A stretch of DNA of 12,699 bases. It comes from Candidatus Bathyarchaeota archaeon (GTDB lineage Archaea; Thermoproteota; Bathyarchaeia; TCS64). A model generated the notes under the pieces. The model did no database searches. It was not told the origin of the DNA and saw only the letters and a program-made list of their open reading frames with translations. The stretch's first letter is position 1; the number at the start of each line of letters is the position of its first letter. The stretch is from positions 1 to 12,699 of the forward strand of contig DAOVEE010000032.1 in assembly GCA_030669135.1 (NCBI GenBank). The letters run 5' to 3'. Shown here piece by piece: positions 12,571-12,699 of the stretch. Made by a program: the position numbers and the translations under genes.

Positions 12571-12699
12571 GTGCACGGGTTGAGTGAACTAGAGAGTTTA
12601 ATCGACTCGCTGGATTACGTCCAGTTCCATTTCACCACTCTGTTCGGTGACCTGAAGGCCGTCGAGTTCCCCGCCGAGATCTGGTGCGACATGGTCGAG
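12571..12699 (+). CDS. glnA: Glutamine synthetase, N-terminal fragment (runs off right edge)
   Basis: ATP-dependent ligation of ammonia to glutamate. 43 codons are present. The segment LDYVQFHFTTLFGDLKAVEFP matches the β-grasp N-terminal domain of type I glutamine synthetases (V-x-x-x-F-T-D/T-x-x-G-x-x-K-x-V-E-x-P). The start is either GTG 12571, nearly leaderless from the TATA at 12535, or TTG 12580 (LSELESL); a TGA upstream excludes anything earlier. Adjacent to no other nitrogen gene inside the window. The catalytic part is outside, so the isotype cannot be given. Confidence 0.85.
   Translation, partial: MHGLSELESLIDSLDYVQFHFTTLFGDLKAVEFPAEIWCDMVE

Overview
The window reads as chromosomal DNA of an archaeon, most likely of the TACK side (Nitrososphaeria- or Bathyarchaeia-like). 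The archaeal markers are transcription factor B, an archaellin with a class III signal peptide, PurS as a separate small protein, ArgRS with a KMSGR loop, Lrp-family regulators, BRE/TATA promoters, several apparently leaderless genes and frequent GTG/TTG starts. Genes are GC-rich and the short gaps between them are AT-rich. The lineage is inferred from gene content only.

Layout. 1-1590: the purS-purL pair (minus strand; purL runs off the left edge). 1788-2086: a short, one-base-frameshifted gene resembling the N-terminus of the A/V-type ATPase subunit I, behind an intact-looking promoter. 2190-3189: a minus-strand set of a CBS-pair protein, a stand-alone Lrp ligand-binding (RAM) domain and a small unknown protein. 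3190-3513: an AT-rich regulatory gap with unusual repeats. 3514-3960: a full-length Lrp/AsnC regulator. 3957-4780: a ribbon-helix-helix protein translationally coupled to a two-helix membrane protein. 4867-5814: TFB. 5923-6243: a PadR-like regulator with a CxxC in its wing. 6240-6779: a ModE-like regulator. 6878-7507: an archaellin. 7573-9368: a class III CoA-transferase followed by a family 4 uracil-DNA glycosylase. 9345-10295: an HtpX-like membrane protease. 10352-12378: argS directly downstream of tRNA-Arg(CCG). From 12571: the start of a glutamine synthetase that runs off the right edge.

The middle of the window (about 2.2-6.9 kb) is dense in transcription factors: a RAM domain, Lrp, RHH, TFB, PadR-like and ModE-like proteins. 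Several intergenic spaces carry operator-like symmetry: three octamers at exact 21-bp spacing before the Lrp gene, a 15-bp palindrome in the leader of the small unknown gene, and an 11-bp palindrome abutting the start codon of the PadR-like gene. I see no CRISPR array, insertion sequence, toxin system or phage genes, and no clearly new multi-gene system. The most interesting items are the regulatory architecture, the tRNA-Arg/argS coupling and the frameshifted subunit-I-like gene.
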